Of a stretch of DNA of 64,000 nt, positions 18,801 through 26,627 are shown piece after piece. The stretch's first letter is position 1. The number at the start of each line of letters is the position of its first letter. Both the position numbers and the translations under genes were made by a program. The stretch lies in contig NZ_QMIG01000001.1 in assembly GCF_003287285.1 (NCBI RefSeq), positions 1-64,000 on the forward strand. Direction: 5' to 3'. The notes beneath the pieces are model-generated. The model saw nothing but the letters and a program-made list of their open reading frames with translations. It made no database searches and was not told where the DNA came from. The stretch is from Phytoactinopolyspora halophila. Lineage in GTDB: Bacteria > Actinomycetota > Actinomycetes > Jiangellales > Jiangellaceae.

Positions 18801-18928
18801 TCACCCGCCGCTTCCGCGGCAGGCGGTCCGGACGGCCGGCTGGCCGCACGTTTGCGTGATGTGCGCCGAGAGGCAGAGTCGATCGACTCGGCCGAGCCCT
18901 CGGCCGAGGTGGCGTTGTCCTCTTGCAT
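15818..18928 (-). CDS. rne: Ribonuclease E/G family endoribonuclease
   Basis: A 1036-residue single-strand endoribonuclease for mRNA decay and rRNA processing. The first 465 residues or so are low complexity: Lys-Ala-Pro repeats (APAKKAPAKKTPAKKAPAKK), acidic Ala/Gly-rich stretches and an Arg-rich block. The conserved core then starts (SEFLARREAVDRVMAVRQ), with an S1 RNA-binding region (SMIGNIYLGRVQNVLPAMEA), the catalytic DFIDM motif near residue 819 and the zinc-link CPHC near 876. The tail is again disordered. This sandwich layout, a catalytic core between long disordered arms, is the actinobacterial RNase E/G form. The start at ATG 18928 gives the basic N-terminal arm. Confidence 0.95.
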   Translation of the reverse strand: MQEDNATSAEGSAESIDSASRRTSRKRAASRPSGPPAAEAAGETATGEGADVDDTAQQTAPAKKSPAKKSTARKKAPGKTTSVTSDASGTPEKTTSKKAGTKSARGNDAAQSAPDKDAAQSVPAGDTESVPDSDATESAPAKKAPAKKAPAKKTPAKKAPAKKSAPKKKQGSPKGQAEDKTTGPAVEAADETGPGADSGANTETRADAGIGTDTGAAAATQEPAPRADSGVQDTAAQDPDGRHDGGEDDGSTALFRAPAFDAMPIFEPPRPPEPSPRDESAPTAPAAEPADTDVPDTVAAGENERGSDDDSDDGSDDDGSGRRRRRRRGGRGRRKKPESGVSADGGTEQGGDEPAESAQAGNTGSTDAPEADDTGDDASDESAESDENSDGQEGSGGSRRRRRRRRRKSEGETEDGRTDDPPNTVVKVRDQREADDEVTLVKGSTRLEAKKQRRREGREAGRKRAPILTESEFLARREAVDRVMAVRQKGDVTQIAVLEDDVLVEHYVSRASQQSMIGNIYLGRVQNVLPAMEAAFIDIGRGRNAVVYAGEIDWAALGHADGPKRIEEVLKSGQTTLVQVTKDPMGHKGARLTGQISLPGRYVVYVPGGSMSGISRKLPDSERNRLKKILKKVVPEDAGVIVRTAAEGASEEELINDVERLQAEWSKIQQKTSGSAPALLHGEPDLAIKVVRDLFNEDFTKLVVSGNEAWKSIDSYVSSVASSLRDRLEKWTSNEDLFAALRIDEQITKALDRKVWLPSGGSLMIDRTEAMTVIDVNTGKFTGSGGNLEETVTRNNLEAAEEIVRQLRLRDIGGIIVVDFIDMVLESNRDLVLRRLVECLGRDRTKHQVAEVTSLGLVQMTRKRIGTGLIEAFSEQCPHCKGRGLTLHTHPAEATKSSSDESTSRSERRGRRRRNEQQEKADVSLAPKLEANADPGEASPADLVPVSDEEGQAQAASGAETQPSADAKPAADAESAAGPQSASGAQPAEAASDENTSANSSANSSGNGAQPTSRRGRRRARRPAGSPDEHATAQAS

Positions 18929-19331
18929 GTACGCGTACTCCCGTCAGCCGAGCTGCCCCGCGAGGAAGCACCGCCGAGCGGCGCACGCTCACGGGCACCC
19001 GGCTCTGGTCAACCGCCGGCTCGATCTTCGATCGAACACCGGCGCAAAGCCTGTGTCCAACAACGTCCCCCGGCATCTGCGTCGGCGGCCGTCCTCAGAT
19101 GCAGCCGCGCCGGCGGAATCCCCCGTGCCGATCCGCCTCGCGGCTGGACATCCACAACGTCACCACCGTGCCGAGCACCTCAACCCCAGGGTGGTCAGAT
19201 ACACACCCAAGCGAAGGACGTCGGCGAGGACGTCGCTATACCGAGCAGCGGTTACTGCCCGTTGTACGTCGAGTATCGCACACAATGGCCCAAAAGCGTC
19301 GACACGCCACCCTGCGTCGCCGGATGCCAGC
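18929..19331. other. Leader and gap between the radical SAM gene and rne
   Basis: About 400 bases upstream of rne. I translated the minus strand here and find no remnant of the TIGR03936 (DUF2344) gene that usually sits between these two genes in actinobacteria. A small hairpin is possible around 19022-19035 (cgatcttcgatcg). The long rne leader could be a site of RNase E autoregulation, as in E. coli, but there is no direct evidence here. Confidence 0.45.
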
Positions 19332-21254
19332 TCACACGGGGGTGAGTGGCAGCAACTTGGCGCCAGTCGGGCCGGTTTGAATCTCGGTGCCCATCTGCGG
19401 GCAGACACCGCAGTCGTAGCATGGGGTCCAGCGGCAGTCGCCCACCTCGATCTCGTCTTGGGCGTCCTGCCAGTCCTCCCAGAGCCAGTCGCGGTCGAGA
19501 CCGGCGTCGAGATGATCCCATGGCAATATCTCGTCCTGGTCACGTTCCCGCGTGACGAACCAATGGAGATCGACCGGCTCTCCTTGCAGAGCCCGCGCCG
19601 CGTTCTCGGTCCACTGCTCGTAGGAGAAATACTCGTTCCAGCCGTCGAAGCGCGCCCCGTCGTTCCAGACAGCCCTGATGATGCGCCCCACCCTGCGGTC
19701 ACCGCGCGACAACAAGCCCTCGACCATGCTCGGTTTGCCCTCGTGATAGCGCAAGCCGATCGACTTCCCGTATGTGCGATCCGCACGCAGGGAATCACGT
19801 AGCTTGTGCAACCGGGCGTCCACCGTCTCGTGATCACACTGCGCCGCCCACTGGAATGGCGTGTGGGGCTTCGGCACGAAGCCGCCGATCGACACGGTGC
19901 AGCGGATGTCCTTACGGCCAGAAACCTCACGCCCCTTGGCGATCACTTTCCGGGCGAGATCGCCGATGGCCAGCACGTCGTCGTCGGTTTCGGTGGGCAG
20001 CCCGCACATGAAGTACAGCTTCACCTGCCGCCAGCCGCTGCTGTAGGCCGTAGCCACGGTCTGGATGAGATCGTCCTCATTGACCATCTTGTTGATGACC
20101 TTGCGCATCCGTTCCGTGCCGCCCTCGGGAGCGAATGTCAGTCCCGAACGCCGGCCGTTGCGCGACAGCTCGTTCGCCAACGTCACGTTGAACGCGTCCA
20201 CCCGGGTAGACGGCAGCGACAGGGACGTGTTGGTGCCCTCGTAGCGATCGGCCAGTCCCTTGGCGATGTCACCGATCTCGGAATGATCCGCGCTGGACAG
20301 GGAGAGCAACCCGACCTCTTCAAAGCCGGACTGCTTGACGCCGTTCTCGACCATGTCACCGATCGTGGAGATCGAGCGCTCGCGCACCGGACGCGTGATC
20401 ATTCCCGCCTGGCAGAACCGGCATCCTCGGGTGCATCCACGGAAGATCTCGACGCTGTAGCGCTCGTGAACCGTCTCGGCCAGCGGCACGAGCGGCTTCT
20501 TCGGGTACGGCCACGAGTCGAGGTCCATGACCGTGTGCTTGTGCACGCGCTCGGGCACGCCCGAGCGATTCGGTACCACCTGCTCGATCCGGCCGTCGGG
20601 CAGGTAGTGCACGTCGTAGAACTTCGGCACGTAGACGCCGCCGCTCGCCGCGAGCCGGAACAGCAGCTCGTCACGCCCACCGGGCCGACCCTGTTCCTTC
20701 CACTCGCGGACCACTTCCGTGATGGCGAGGACGACCTCCTCGCCATCGCCGAGTACCGCGGCATCGACGAAGTCCGCGATCGGCTCGGGGTTGAAGGCCG
20801 CATGTCCGCCGGCGACGACGATGGGGTGGCTCTCGTCGCGGTCCACGGCGTCGAACGGCATCCCCGCGAGGTCCAGGGCAGTCAGCAGGTTGGTGTAGCC
20901 GAGCTCGGTGGCGAACGAGACGCCCAGCAGGTCGAATGCGGCAACCGGCCGGTGCGCGTCAACGGTGAACTGGCCGATGCCGTGTTCGCGCATCAGCGCC
21001 TCGAGATCTGGCCACACCGAGTAGGTGCGCTCGGCCAGCACCCCGTCTTGCTCGTTCAGCACCTCGTACAGGATCTGGATGCCCTGGTTGGGCAGGCCGA
21101 CCTCGTATGCGTCGGGATACATCAGGGCCCACCGCACCTGAGCCTCGTCCCACGGTTTGACCGTGGCGCCCTCCTCGCCTCCGACGTACTGGATCGGCTT
21201 GCTCACCTGGGGCAGCAGCGGCTCCAACTTCGGAAACAACGACTCCACGGGCAT
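19332..21254 (-). CDS. TIGR03960-type B12-binding-like radical SAM protein
   Basis: About 640 residues. The N-terminal half has a cobalamin-binding-like Rossmann region (VRWALMYPDAYEVGLPNQGI onward). The radical SAM cluster motif CTRGCRFC (CxxxCxxC) is near residue 275 in EIFRGCTRGCRFCQAGMITR, and a Cys-rich C-terminus (TPCYDCGVCPQMG) follows. This family is encoded next to rne in many actinobacteria; its substrate is unknown. I chose ATG 21254 (MPVESLFPKLEPLLPQVSKP); the frame stays open to 21449 without family-like sequence. Confidence 0.92.
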   Translation of the reverse strand: MPVESLFPKLEPLLPQVSKPIQYVGGEEGATVKPWDEAQVRWALMYPDAYEVGLPNQGIQILYEVLNEQDGVLAERTYSVWPDLEALMREHGIGQFTVDAHRPVAAFDLLGVSFATELGYTNLLTALDLAGMPFDAVDRDESHPIVVAGGHAAFNPEPIADFVDAAVLGDGEEVVLAITEVVREWKEQGRPGGRDELLFRLAASGGVYVPKFYDVHYLPDGRIEQVVPNRSGVPERVHKHTVMDLDSWPYPKKPLVPLAETVHERYSVEIFRGCTRGCRFCQAGMITRPVRERSISTIGDMVENGVKQSGFEEVGLLSLSSADHSEIGDIAKGLADRYEGTNTSLSLPSTRVDAFNVTLANELSRNGRRSGLTFAPEGGTERMRKVINKMVNEDDLIQTVATAYSSGWRQVKLYFMCGLPTETDDDVLAIGDLARKVIAKGREVSGRKDIRCTVSIGGFVPKPHTPFQWAAQCDHETVDARLHKLRDSLRADRTYGKSIGLRYHEGKPSMVEGLLSRGDRRVGRIIRAVWNDGARFDGWNEYFSYEQWTENAARALQGEPVDLHWFVTRERDQDEILPWDHLDAGLDRDWLWEDWQDAQDEIEVGDCRWTPCYDCGVCPQMGTEIQTGPTGAKLLPLTPV

Positions 21255-21424
21255 GATCGTCTTACTCCAGTGGGATTCGGGGACAACTTCCGAGTCTAGT
21301 GACCCTTCGCGCACCCTCCCACACGCAGCTCCCCCGTCGCGCCCACCGGACGACCACACCGCAGGCGGCCAGCACCACAACGGGACCACGCGAATCAGCG
21401 CGATACAGTCACGGTCCCGATACG

Positions 21425-21821
21425 GTGCCCGTGCCGTAGAAGTCAGCACGGGAGTCGGTCCCTGAGATCGTCCGGCTGATCGAGTTACTCAACGGCGGAG
21501 AGCCCAGCAAGACCGACGATCGCCGCGACAAGAACAGCTGGTCCTACGCGTCGCCGTTCGGCGCAGCCGACGGCGTCGCCGGGCTGGTGCTCGACGACGG
21601 GGCGGGTCTCGCCTCCGGGCTCGGGTGCACCCAGCCCTGGAACGTCTGCTGCGACACGAGCGGTACATGCGAAGCAATGGGCGCGTCTCGGCCGGGCCAG
21701 GTTCATCTGGGAATATGTGTCCAACGATCCGAACCAACCGTGCCAGCATCCGCTGGAACGCGAGGCCGGCTTGGAAGACGGTGGTTACCGGTGCACGTGC
21801 GGCGGAAGCTGCGGCGGCTAG
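21425..21821 (+). pseudogene. Disrupted Cys-rich small protein gene
   Basis: Reading GTG at 21425, the frame has a stop (tag) at 21437-21439 and then continues with nearly perfect G/C third positions: EIVRLIELLNGGEPSKTDD through GLGCTQPWNVCCDT to about 21656. Codon bias then jumps to another plus frame, which reads WARLGRARFIWEYVSNDPNQ and ends CRCTCGG-like (YRCTCGGSCGG) at tag 21819-21821. Removing one base near 21656 joins the halves. So one ancestral gene of about 130 residues seems to carry a nonsense change and a frameshift. Its Cys-rich C-terminus suggests metal binding. I do not recognise the family. Its tail overlaps the start of the next lipoprotein gene. Confidence 0.55.
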
Positions 21822-22393
21822 GGCGCGCCACGGCGCGCCTCGCTCTCGGCAGCGCGGTGATGCTCGCCCTCGGAGCGTGCTGGCCGTGGTCGGCACCCGC
21901 CGGGCCGACGGGAGCCGGCGGGGCACGGCTTGGCGACGAGGGGCGTTTCCACTACTGGCTCGGTGCCGCATGCGACGGCGTCGCCGAGATCGAGGTCGAA
22001 CTCGTCGAGCGCGACGGTAACGATCGGCGCGTCCTGGACACGTGGCGGCTCGCCGCCCAGGATGACGACGGCGCCCGGCTGGAACATCTCACGCTTGATG
22101 CGGTTCCCGAGGGGTTCACCGAGGGCAACGCCCTTCGCACGGACTGGTCCGCGGCCGATCTCATCCGCATCGGTATCCATTCGGCCGAGTCGCAGCGGCC
22201 GGAGGACGGCGGCCGCTTCTATCCGCACCGGCCGATCCGGGCGTCGGTTTCCGTCGAGACCTTCCTGGCCGACGTCGACGAGCATGCCGGCGCGTGGTAC
22301 GTGCAGGATCGGGGCTGGTTCACCGAGGAGGAGTACCGGGAGCTCGCCGACGACGAGGTCTACCCCTTCTGTGCCATCCCGGAGAATTCATAG
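21791..22393 (+). CDS. Putative lipoprotein
   Basis: A protein of about 200 residues with a signal peptide: basic VHVRRKLRRLGRATARL, a hydrophobic stretch and lipobox ALGAC with Cys near residue 30. The mature domain is a soluble alpha/beta acidic domain (FHYWLGAACDGVAEIEVELV and later FYPHRPIRASVSVETFL) that I do not recognise. GTG 21791 or GTG 21797 could be the start; the frame extends upstream to 21440, but that part belongs to the broken gene before it. It stands at the left edge of the accessory block. Confidence 0.6.
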   Translation: MHVRRKLRRLGRATARLALGSAVMLALGACWPWSAPAGPTGAGGARLGDEGRFHYWLGAACDGVAEIEVELVERDGNDRRVLDTWRLAAQDDDGARLEHLTLDAVPEGFTEGNALRTDWSAADLIRIGIHSAESQRPEDGGRFYPHRPIRASVSVETFLADVDEHAGAWYVQDRGWFTEEEYRELADDEVYPFCAIPENS

Positions 22394-22527
22394 GTTGGGA
22401 GCGGTGTCCTGCTCCATCTCGTCTCACGCATCTCGTCTCCCGTCGACAGGTGACTTGCTTGTCTGCAATACACCGGTACGCTACGAGTGAGCCGTCAAGT
22501 CAGTGACTCGCCAGGAAGGGGGCCCCG

Positions 22528-23058
22528 ATGTCCGAGGCACAACGCGCGGAATCGGGAGAGAGCATCCGGCTACGAGCCGAGCACGGCGCGGGCGGCTCGT
22601 CAGGTGAGTACGCACCCCCCATCGCCGATGTCGAGCGACCCGACATCGACATAGACCGCCCCGAGATCCCCCTCCCACCGGACTGCAAGCCCCCGCCGCC
22701 GGATTCCGATGAAGGCAGCCGGGAAGAGCTGGAACTCGCGCTCGAACGGGCTCGCCTGGTGGCCGACGATTGCGCATCGATCCTCAAGCCAGCCATCCAG
22801 GCGATGCATGACCAAGCCTGGGTGAGCCAGCGAGCCGACGAGTTCTCACTCGAACTGGAGGATCATGCGCGCAAGGCCACCGAGGCGGGCGAGGAGACTG
22901 TCCAGCTGATCGAAGACAGGCTGAACCGCCAGGACGGCTCGGACAATCCGGTCGTTTTGCCCGACGAGGTCAACTTCGACCTCCCGGACGAGACTGGCTT
23001 CGTACCGCACGAGCCACGCATCTTGCCAGCCGAACACGGGACGGAAGGTGACGTGTAG
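22528..23058 (+). CDS. WXG100-like helical protein, possible T7SS substrate
   Basis: A 176-residue protein. After a Pro/Asp-rich N-terminus (residues 1-68) comes a helical hairpin-like segment (about 70-130: ELELALERARLVADDCASIL, then QAWVSQRADEFSLELEDHAR) with a W-x-S turn and downstream Phe-x-x-x-Leu, resembling WXG100 proteins. The C-terminus is an acidic tail. The stop (tag) is directly followed by the ATG of the next gene (23059), so both are probably co-translated. It lies in the WXG100/EssC block and may be a secreted partner of the following DPYFAxGF protein; that is inference. Confidence 0.6.
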   Translation: MSEAQRAESGESIRLRAEHGAGGSSGEYAPPIADVERPDIDIDRPEIPLPPDCKPPPPDSDEGSREELELALERARLVADDCASILKPAIQAMHDQAWVSQRADEFSLELEDHARKATEAGEETVQLIEDRLNRQDGSDNPVVLPDEVNFDLPDETGFVPHEPRILPAEHGTEGDV

Positions 23059-24198
23059 ATGGCGGGCAAGACCCACGACAGTCTCGGTGAGGACCCGGTC
23101 AAGCAGGCCGGAAGCCTGGAGAAGCCCGAAAGCGACGACGTCGCCGACATGCCCGACTACAGTTCCACCTCGACAGGTTCGAGTGGCTCGTCTGGCTATA
23201 GCGGCGGCTACGGCGGTGGACGAAGCCATGGCGGAGTCGACCGTGACGACCAGACGTCCGGCGACGAGACCGACGACAACGAGGACACCGACGGCAACGA
23301 AGACGACGGCGAGGAGTCCGACAAGCTCCGGGCCGACAGCGACGACGACTCCGGCGACGATTCCGGCGATGACTCCACGGACGATTCCGGCGACGATGCC
23401 GGTGAGGACACCGACGATTCGGACGATGGCTCTGGAGATGACGGCTCCGGCGGGGGCTCTGGCGACGATCGCCGCGGTGGTGGTCGCGTCTCCATCGACA
23501 TCCAGGCGATGACGACGCTCATCGCGGCCATGGAGCGAGCTCGCGACCAGATCCCCGAGTACCAAGCCGAGTTCCGCAAGATTCTCACCGACGCCGGGCT
23601 GGACGAGGTGGACGTTCCCGGCAAGGAGAAACTGTCGCAGGTGGTGGCCTGGATCGAAGACGAGCTGCCACATCTGCGTCGGCGGTTGGCGCTCGCGCAG
23701 GCACTCGAAGACAGGGCGGGTAGTGGCGACAGGAAGCACATCCTTCCCGGAGGTCCCCCGTCTCGTCCTCCCGACGGGCACATCCTGCCGGGAGAGGCAC
23801 CACGTCAGCGTGGCCCGGTGGTCTACGACGAAAGCAAGATTCCCGACGACCCTCCGCACGTGTCCCGGGACAACGGCCGTGAATGCGCATCCCAGCTGGG
23901 AACCGACGCGGATCAGTCCCAGGTGAACGACCTCATCGAGAGGCTCAAAGGCAACCAGCACGACCCCTACTTCGCTCACGGGTTCACCAACGAAGCTGAC
24001 GCGTCGAACGTCACCGCACTGATCGAGTCCGCTCGCTCCGATGGCGATCCAGCTCGCGCGAACGAGCTTGAACAGCTCGTGACAGAGACGGTTCAGACTG
24101 CTGGCCGGGGCACTGGTGATGTGGCACCGAGCGACGGCTTCGAGGATCAGTGGGGACAGTTCACCTCGGCCGGACAGCCGTCGGGCGCGCCAGCGTAG
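23059..24198 (+). CDS. DPYFAxGF-family protein with Asp/Ser-rich N-terminal region
   Basis: A 379-residue protein. Residues about 35-145 are low complexity: Ser/Gly/Tyr, then an Asp/Glu/Ser/Gly stretch (DSGDDSGDDSTDDSGDD) that resembles Asp-rich calcium-binding or wall-spanning linkers. A helical module follows (about 150-220) with EDELPHLRRRLALAQAL, and then a conserved module (about 285-360) with HDPYFAHGFT. Both modules recur in the large protein at 29731-31821 and, in broken form, at 24717-26598. It starts one base after the stop of the WXG100-like gene. It is likely the short, effector-truncated member of a WXG100-linked family; function unknown. Confidence 0.65.
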   Translation: MAGKTHDSLGEDPVKQAGSLEKPESDDVADMPDYSSTSTGSSGSSGYSGGYGGGRSHGGVDRDDQTSGDETDDNEDTDGNEDDGEESDKLRADSDDDSGDDSGDDSTDDSGDDAGEDTDDSDDGSGDDGSGGGSGDDRRGGGRVSIDIQAMTTLIAAMERARDQIPEYQAEFRKILTDAGLDEVDVPGKEKLSQVVAWIEDELPHLRRRLALAQALEDRAGSGDRKHILPGGPPSRPPDGHILPGEAPRQRGPVVYDESKIPDDPPHVSRDNGRECASQLGTDADQSQVNDLIERLKGNQHDPYFAHGFTNEADASNVTALIESARSDGDPARANELEQLVTETVQTAGRGTGDVAPSDGFEDQWGQFTSAGQPSGAPA

Positions 24199-24291
24199 TC
24201 TTGACGTGATGCCGCCGGTCGTCGGCCGTTCAGCAGGCCGGTAGGCTTTTCGCCGGTCCGAAAGATATCGATGTTCCAGGAGCTATGAACC

Positions 24292-24702
24292 ATGTCTGAG
24301 CGTACGCTTGCCCTGATCAAACCCGATGCCGTCAAGCGCGGCCTCGTCGGCGAGATTCTCGCCCGGTACGAACGCAAGGGACTGTCCATCGTCGCGATGG
24401 ACCTGCGCACCATCGATCCATCGCTTGCCGATGCGCACTACGCCGAGCACGTTGACAAGCCCTTCTACCCCGCACTTCGCGAGTTCGTGACCGGCGGGCC
24501 GCTGGTCGCGCTCGTGCTGGAAGGCGATCAGGCCATCGACATCGTGCGACGGATGAACGGCGCCACCGACAGCCGCGAGGCCGAACCGGGCACCGTGCGC
24601 GGCGACCTGTCCCTCTCCAAGACGCAGAACCTCGTTCACGCCTCCGATTCGCCCGAGTCCGCCAAGCGCGAGCTCGAACTTTGGTTCCCCAGCCTGACCT
24701 GA
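24292..24702 (+). CDS. ndk: Nucleoside diphosphate kinase
   Basis: A 136-residue enzyme that balances NTP pools by a phospho-His ping-pong mechanism. The active-site His is in the family signature NLVHASDSPESAKRELELWF, and the N-terminus ERTLALIKPDAVKRGLVGEI is typical. ATG 24292 follows CCAGGAGCT. In many actinobacteria ndk lies next to folC and DUF4233; here it is isolated from them by about 23 kb and on the opposite strand. Confidence 0.97.
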   Translation: MSERTLALIKPDAVKRGLVGEILARYERKGLSIVAMDLRTIDPSLADAHYAEHVDKPFYPALREFVTGGPLVALVLEGDQAIDIVRRMNGATDSREAEPGTVRGDLSLSKTQNLVHASDSPESAKRELELWFPSLT

Positions 24703-24716
24703 GCCAGGACGTCGCC

Positions 24717-26598
24717 ATGCCCGAACCCCGAGAGAGTGCCGAATACACCTCGATAGATGTCGATGCACTGGGCGACGCCGTTCGTGATCTGGACAGAACG
24801 TTGGACGGCTTGCGCGACCACATCTCTGGACTGGAATCCGATTTCGACTATTTTGGCGTAGACCAGACTAACCTGAACAAGCTTCTCGAAGCACGCAACG
24901 AACTCGAGGACCTCATGCCAGAGATGCGCCAGCGGCACAGCCATGCAGAGTATCTTCTCGATCAGAAACAGAATTATGGCGAGTCGGGAGACGGCGTGCT
25001 CCACGTTCAAGGACCTGACGTCCTGAACAGTCCGTTCAGTTCCATCGAAGAGGCGCAACGGCAGGCGAAGATCTAGCCGAACAGATCAACGATGCTGACG
25101 GCGAGATCACCACCGAGGCCTGGGAACAACTTCAGAAATACGGCACAGATCCCGATTTTGCCGAGTCGTTAGTCAAAAGCCTCACACCCGAGGTTCTAGG
25201 CATACTCATTACTGATCCTTACCGAGATCGCGACGATTCAAACGACAAGTTGATGCGCTTGCCGCGACGCTTTCTACGGCAAGTTATCGCATCAACTACG
25301 ACACCGAGTTCATTTCCGAAATGAATTCAGCAATGTTGGAAAGGGGGCTTCACCCTGACGGAATCAGACTCGGAGAGAAGATGGCCAATCTGATGAGCAG
25401 GCCCGGACACAGATGGCATCATGAGTCTGTGGTCGCGTTTGCCGAGGCGACGCTAGATGGCAGACAAGATGACATTGGTTCATTCGGCGCTGAGGGTGCG
25501 GCCAGTGTCTACGGGGCGCTTAGCATGAACTTCCGCGCAGCGGCCGAGTACATGCACCGGAATTCCGACGAGATCTGGGAACGTGCACAATACCCTTCCG
25601 GAATACCCGGCATGAACGAAGCATTCTCATCGTTCATCAAGGCGGGAACGGTAAATGCTCAATCGATCTACAATAAACTTCGCCTCTATGATGAGGCCCA
25701 AGAGAACTACGCAGAACAGAACGCCGCCCACCTCATCAACCGTGTCGGTGAGTTGGATGAACCTGGCTTCTTCTCCGATCCGCTGCGGATGACATTCGCG
25801 GACATAGCTGAGAATTACTGGGATGACTTGGTCTATAGTTATAACTCTCCTGGTGGAGTCTCGGAGAATCCGCATCGTGGTGGCATCGAGGTCGATCCCG
25901 ACTACTGGCACTCCTTTGTGACTGAAGGAATGCGCAACCCAGACGCAGCCGGGCAGCTACATGGCGTGCTGGTCAATTGGTACCAGGAAGGAATCAAAAA
26001 CCAAGCGGGCGCACAGAACGGGAACGAGCATTATTGGGACAATATCATGGCCAACAATCTGGCCGGAATGTTCTCTAGCTCTTGGGATACCGTCCTCGAC
26101 GAAATCGAGGAAGACAAGAGGAGACGGGAAGAGTTCATCGAGGAACTCTCCGACCGCGGAGTTGATTTTGCCACCGATCCCACGGAGGCGGCGGGAGATG
26201 TCGTCAAGGAGATCATCAAGGCAGCCATCGCTAGCGCGATCACAGCTACGGTCGGAGGTGACAGTCCGCCCGATCTCGACTTCGATTTCGCCGGAGCACA
26301 CCTCAACTGGGTTCGGGTCGCAGTTGCGGAATACAACGCGGGCAGCATCGATGATTACCACGATGGCACGGTCGAACGCTCCGCGGACCCCGAGTATTAC
26401 GGTAACCGCTACGGTGCCTCGTTTACGGACGAAAATGGCAACGTCATAGCACCGTTAGTGTACAACGAGGAAGAGAGGAAGATAGTGCCCAACGAGGATT
26501 TCCCGGACGATCCGCGGGCACTAGAAGCATTCAACGCGTGGGTGCAGAGCAAACCGGTGCAAGTTTACATGGGCGAAGAGCAACACTCTCGTTTCTGA
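24717..26598 (+). pseudogene. Decayed DPYFAxGF-family WXG100-linked protein, two frameshifts
   Basis: Starts at ATG 24717, 15 bases after ndk (MPEPRESAEYTSIDVDALGD). The helical module (DLMPEMRQRHSHAEYLL) corresponds to those of the 23059 and 29731 genes. Near 25060 the coding frame shifts to one reading EDLAEQINDADGEITTEAWE and TDPDFAESLVKSLTPEVLGI, the equivalent of the DPYFAxGF module. Around 25220-25270 it shifts again, continuing RINYDTEFISEMNSAMLERG to the stop at 26598. Both shifts are in the direction of one-base deletions. Rejoined, it would be about 625 residues, similar to the 696-residue paralogue. The region is clearly AT-richer than its surroundings, suggesting recent transfer. 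Confidence 0.75.
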
Positions 26599-26627
26599 AA
26601 TCTGCGCCCGTTTCCTCAACACACCGT

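Noticed and set aside
21485-21724. Minus-strand frame opposite the broken Cys-rich gene
   Set aside because: Poor codon use and no motif; the plus-strand frames have much stronger G/C third-position bias.
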